DNA from: Cheiracanthium punctorium
Taxonomy: Eukaryota; Arthropoda; Arachnida; Araneae; Cheiracanthiidae
DNA length: 64,000 nucleotides
Reading direction: 5' to 3'
NCBI GenBank assembly: GCA_038373885.1
Contig: JAWZYV010019574.1
Span: forward strand, 248,001 to 312,000
The first letter of the stretch is position 1; each line of letters starts with the position of its first letter. The position numbers and the translations under genes are program-made. Positions 59,986 through 64,000 of the stretch are shown piece after piece. The notes beneath the pieces were generated by a model. That model had not been told where the DNA came from, did not search any database, and was given only the letters and a program-made list of their open reading frames with translations.

Positions 59986-60582
59986 ATTGAGGTGACTAAC
60001 AAAGCCCGGCTGGTCCGATCCGGGGTGGGTAGAATGGCTTCGGAATGCAGCTTTTGTACGCAGTTTGAATCTTGCTTTACTGCTAACTAGCTTTTCATAC
60101 ACGCTTTAAAAGATAAATGAGCGTGGCAAAAATTTAACAAAGAGTCAAAATGACGTATTCGGCGCAGACCGGCACAAAAATCGGCTAAAAGCGCAGTTCG
60201 GCGCAAGATTTGTGTTTCGGCGCAGCTCGGCGCAGAATTAACATCCCTGCATACATGTTTGAACGAAAAGGATACTTTCTCGGCATCCGTTTAGCTATAA
60301 CTCGCCTTCTGTACCGTTCAACCGTTTGCTATGAAAATACCGTTCAATTGATTTATGAAAATTGGTATATACAGATTATTGGTATATACAGATATTTGAG
60401 CACGGAGAATACTCTTACGCGATCTATTTTGCTATGACTTACCTCTAGACACCGATGCAGCGCACCAACTTAAAAGCCGTTAGACCGATCATCTTAAAAA
60501 TTGGTATACATACACATTTGAACAGAGAGAATATTTTTTTAGTATTCATTTGGCTGTACCCACAACTTGATGGCACTGCAGC

Positions 60583-60739
60583 CAGGAGCTGATTTCCGGG
60601 AAGGCATTCGGGGCAAGCACCCGGGCCCCCCAAATTCTTCTTTAAGTTTCAAAATTTGTAAATTTTGAAAAAAAATTCGAAAGAGGGTCCCCTAATGAAG
60701 TTTTTGCCCATGGCCCTCAACTCGGCAAATCTGCCCTTG
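60583..60739. mobile_element. hAT MITE in module B2, same site as in B1
   Basis: Ends CAGGAGCTGATTT and CAAGGGCAGATTT. Flanks ACTGCAGC and TGTGCAGC, with two mismatches. Same position within the repeat unit and same neighbouring units as the copy at 55348-55503. Confidence 0.8.
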
Positions 60740-61247
60740 TGTGCAGCACTTTATTATTTTAACTCGCTACTAGAAAGCACTTCAGCAATCAACTTCTTGA
60801 TCTTTCAACTAACCGCTCTGAAAATTGGTATACATACACATTTGAACACGGAAAATATTTTCACGTTATCCATTTTTCTTAACTCGCCCTTTGATGGCGC
60901 TTTAGCGTATTATTTCTTTTAATTTGCCACTAGATGGTGATATAGCATATCTTGGCCGTTAAACTGTTTCTATGAAAATCGGTACACATAGATATTTGAA
61001 CATGAAAATATTTTGATGCTACCCATTTTGCAAAAACTTCGACAGTTGATGGCGCTGAGCCATATCATCTTCTTCACCGTTCAAACAATCGCCATGAAAT
61101 TCTTTATGCATAATAATTGAACACAGATAATATTTATGCGATATAAATTTTGCAATATCTATTTATTATGATAAATAGTAATTACAAGAAACCGTCATAT
61201 AAAAAGAATCCACTCATTTCAGTGTGAAGAACGGGGCATTCAGCTAG

Positions 61248-62529
61248 TCTTCTTATAAATAAAAATGAAATTCTGTTTGTTTGTTTGTTTGTTAGTGGAT
61301 TTGATTCGTATACAAATCCACAAAAATGGACCTATCGGCCTGAAATTTAGTACAGATATGTAAAATAATATAGAATAACTCACAGTCCACTTTAAAACTT
61401 TGAAAGTCCACCCGTTCCCGGAATTTAAGAGATTTTTTATGCTCTTCACGCAAAAATCGTTCCGTAATTGTAACCCCTGTAGTGAAAAAAGTGTGAAATA
61501 AGGATCGTGGTTGCCATGTGTGGCGATTTTGCCGAATAAAATGTCGTTCGTATACAAATCCACAAAAATGGACCTATCGGCCTGAAATTTAGCACAGATA
61601 TGTAAAATAATATAGAATAAATCGTAGTCCACTTTAAAACTTTGAAAGTCCACCCGTTCCCGGAATTTAAGAGATTTTTTATGCTCTTCACGCAAAAATC
61701 TTTCCGTAATTCTAACCCCTGTAGTGAAAAAAGTGTGAAATAAGGATCGTGGCTGCCATGTGTGGCGATTTTGCCGAATAAAATGTTTTAAATTTTCAAA
61801 GTAAAAATAAAAGAATAATAATGATTTTTTTTTTTTGTTAGTTTATATTCGTAAGGTTATTTTTTTTAAAATTATAATATCGTGTGCATGGGAAATCAGA
61901 GCAGGAATGTAATGCTTTACACGCAAAACAATAAGAATTGAAGATTTCCGAGGCTAATAGGTAAATTATTTTAGTTTGGCGAAAAAATAAAATGGCTCAA
62001 ATGCCGATTTTGTGAAAGTGAGTTCTAGCGGTTTGCACAGATTTCGGCTTGGCACAATTTATTGAGAGCTTAAGGAAATAGATTTTTGAAAACAAGTGCA
62101 AAGGTTTTATTAGAATACAGCGTTAAATTTTAATGACCCGTGAAGAAATAAAGCAGTTATTAAGGGATTTCAATTGATCTATCTCCAGAATTCTCGCCAA
62201 ATGAGTACATTGATTTAAGTTGGGGGAATTCCGCCAAATTTCAGAAAATTGAAATCTTCTCATTTAGTACATCGGAGTAATGATGAATAAAACACGTTAT
62301 AGTTGATAATTTAAAAAAATTCGGCTGTATTAAGGGATTCAACTTTTCAAATAAAGGCTTGCTTTACTTTTTCGCGGTCGAACCATTTCCCATATATTAT
62401 TGCTGCTAAGTCAATGCTTCGAATGATTTCCTGAAAAAACGCTTGCAAAATGGCGTATGTTGGCACTTTGGCGAGGCTTAGATTTGAAACTGGATTTTAT
62501 TTGAGACTGGGATATATAATGACACTGGT
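61248..62529 (+). mobile_element. Helitron module C
   Basis: Starts TCTTCTTATAAATAAAAATG with GTTTGTTTGTTTGTTTGTTA right after B2's CTAG. Contains a ~243-bp direct repeat (from about 61305 and 61548; landmarks CACAAAAATGGACCTATCGG and CCACCCGTTCCCGGAATTTA). It runs without a CTAG end into B3. Confidence 0.65.
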
Positions 62530-63586
62530 TATAGATAAAAATGAATGTTGGTATGAGTGTATGAGGTTGAAAAACTCCAGCACCGTTGCACCATGAAATT
62601 TGGTTCACCTAAGTCTTTTATCATGGAGAAGCTTTTTATGCTATCCGTTTTCCTCTAACTTGCCACCAGGTGGCGCAGCAGAACGTCGAATTCTATTCCG
62701 TTTAGCCATTTGCTATGCGAATATCGTCCAACCGATTTCGATGAAATTTGGTACACGCGAATATTAGAACACGGAGAATATTTTTCACTATCCATTTTGC
62801 TGTAACTTGCCGCTAAATGGCGCTGAAAAGCATCAACTTCTATACCGTTCGACCGATCGGCATAAAATTTTTTATACTTACACATTTGAGCACGAAGAAT
62901 ATATTCTAACTGCATTCCTTTTGATGTTACTCACCACTAGATGACACTGCAATGCATTATTATTTTAACTCGGCACTAGATGACGCTGCAGCAGGCCAAA
63001 TTCTTGACCATTCAAACGGTCGCTATGAAAATCAGTATACATAGCTATTTGAACAATGAGAATATTTTGGCGTTATCCATTTTGCTATAACTCGCCACTT
63101 GACGGCGCTGTAGCAAATCATTACTTTATTGAACCACTAGATGGCCCTGCAGTGTATCACTTCTTGACTGTGCAAATGATCGCTATGAAAAGAGGTATAC
63201 ATAGATATTTGAACACGGGGAAGAGTTTGGTGCTATCGATTTTCCTATAACTTGCCACTAGATGTCGCGTCAACACATGAACTTCAGGACTGTCCAGCCG
63301 ATAGTCATGAAAATTCGTATACATCGTTATCTGAATGCGAAAAATATTTTCGCCGTATCCGTTTTGCTAAAACTCGCCACTAGATTGCGCTACGCCGCAT
63401 GGCCTTCTGCACCGTACAAACGATTGCCTTGCAATTCGGTATGCATGATTATTGGACACAATACGACGATGGACAAAGCGATATCCACTTTGCTATATCT
63501 GTTTATTATAATGAATAGTAATCACCACAAATCGTAATATCAAAAAGTCCATTCATTCCCGTGCGAAGAACGGTTACTTCAGCTAG
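62530..63586 (+). mobile_element. Helitron module B3
   Basis: Decayed start TATAGATAAAAATGAATGTT. Ends TCCCGTGCGAAGAACGGTTA then CAGCTAG (CTAG 63583-63586). About six ~148-bp units, including GCCGCTAAATGGCGCTG and CCACTAGATGGCCCTGCAG. Confidence 0.75.
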
Positions 63587-63988
63587 TATATACATAAAAT
63601 GCTAATGTTCGTTTGTAAAGACAGGGTTTTCTCTATCACCACCTACCCGAATTAACTTTCCGTTGGGGTGGTAAATACCCCTTGGCCTCACGGTGAAAAT
63701 AAGGGAGTTTGGTCGTGGTGGGGGAAGTGCGTGGTTGTGGGTGGCGAAAATGTGAAAAAATATGTATTGGTCCTCTTCTAACTCACGAGAACTTCTGAAT
63801 TTCAACTCCAATAAAATATTAAAATTTAATGTTTATCGTCTGTTGCCATATCGGAAGGAAAACTGAATCTCAATTATCGTCTGCGATCCATTTTACCTGA
63901 AACAAATTCAAGTCATTTTGACAAGTGAAAAAGAACAAATTATTTGAATATTCTAGAGTGTTCTGGTACTAGCAATTTTGATGTGTTA
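63587..63988 (+). mobile_element. Helitron module A4
   Basis: TATATACATAAAATGCTAAT follows B3's CTAG. About 402 bp of A sequence ends CTAGCAATTTTGATGTGTTA, and a new B start (CTATATATATAT) begins at 63989, so the chain runs past the window edge. Confidence 0.8.
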
Positions 63989-64000
63989 CTATATATATAT

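Larger units (their letters stand above)
57356..60249. mobile_element. 2894-bp element, CAGGGATGTTAA ends, 6-bp TSD
   Basis: Ends CAGGGATGTTAACTCC and CAGGGATGTTAATTCTGCGC (reverse complement). Flanking CATACA is exact at 57350-57355 and 60250-60255, and the joined flanks restore a B unit. Left subterminal: three GGGAGCACC(T/C)CGGGAGCA units (57392-57470). Right subterminal: GGCGCAG repeats (60157-60238). It contains two smaller MITE/hAT-like inserts. No transposase. Superfamilies with 6-bp duplications include IS3EU and Dada; assignment open. Confidence 0.78.
56358..61247 (+). mobile_element. Helitron module B2, with 2.9-kb insert
   Basis: Starts TCTATATATATATAAATGAA and ends GTGTGAAGAACGGGGCATTC then AGCTAG. 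It has the same ~148-bp units as B1. It is split by the element 57356-60249 and also carries the MITE 60583-60739 at the same place as in B1. Own sequence about 2.0 kb, so fewer units than B1. Confidence 0.8.

Noticed and set aside
61240..61695. 151-residue minus-strand frame
   Set aside because: Reads antisense through the 243-bp direct repeat of module C; the internal duplication explains its length.

Overview
This is a repeat-dense, AT-rich nuclear window from a eukaryote, most likely an arthropod (an arachnid or a similar large, repeat-rich genome is a guess). Evidence: spliced exons, Helitrons of the arthropod type, hAT elements and MITEs with 8-bp target duplications, a Penelope-like (PLE) remnant, LTR elements and long satellites. 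Only one host gene is recognisable: the last three coding exons of a 2-hydroxyacyl-CoA lyase (HACL1) on the minus strand (45395 down to 38259), ending in the peroxisomal signal SKL. Most other open frames are low-complexity, antisense or repeat shadows.

Layout. 1-24225 is a satellite block. Satellite S1 (about 148 bp) runs in minus orientation at 181-7060 and in plus orientation at 13985-24225. Satellite S2 (about 122 bp) fills 7155-12720. The block is a sink for insertions: a Helitron (322-4164) holding a solo LTR (336-3019) holding a hAT (545-2800) holding a MITE (1398-1566); four copies of a second LTR family; two TTAA-flanked Kolobok/Mutator-type elements; an exactly bounded Helitron (12780-14953); a 1.7-kb hAT inside an LTR; and a foldback-ended element. 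24498-31613 looks like a non-coding (LARD-like) LTR element on the minus strand, with a second copy of the foldback-ended element inside it. 31614-37900 holds MITEs and a PLE split by a third foldback-ended copy.

37944-45395 is the 3' end of HACL1, with pogo/Tigger, piggyBac-like and A-rich repeat debris in its 5.2-kb intron. 45396-64000 has no further exon that I can find, so it is probably upstream intron of at least 18.6 kb. It contains a Helitron with two 5' ends (46612-48618) and, from 51170 to the right edge, a head-to-tail chain of Helitron-like modules (A-A-B-A-B-C-B-A-B). The B modules carry about 148-bp tandem units with a CTCF-like core. The A1 module carries about 79-bp units with heat-shock-element-like motifs.

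The most interesting signals are the head-to-tail Helitron chain with its arrays of regulatory-looking motifs, a junction at 10718-12287 where flank from another locus is copied into a transposon, a 65-bp perfect hairpin inside a 193-bp insert with a 12-bp duplication, and repeated TTTGGCGCCAAA-type palindromes. All coordinates, periods and similarities were judged by eye; no search was run.
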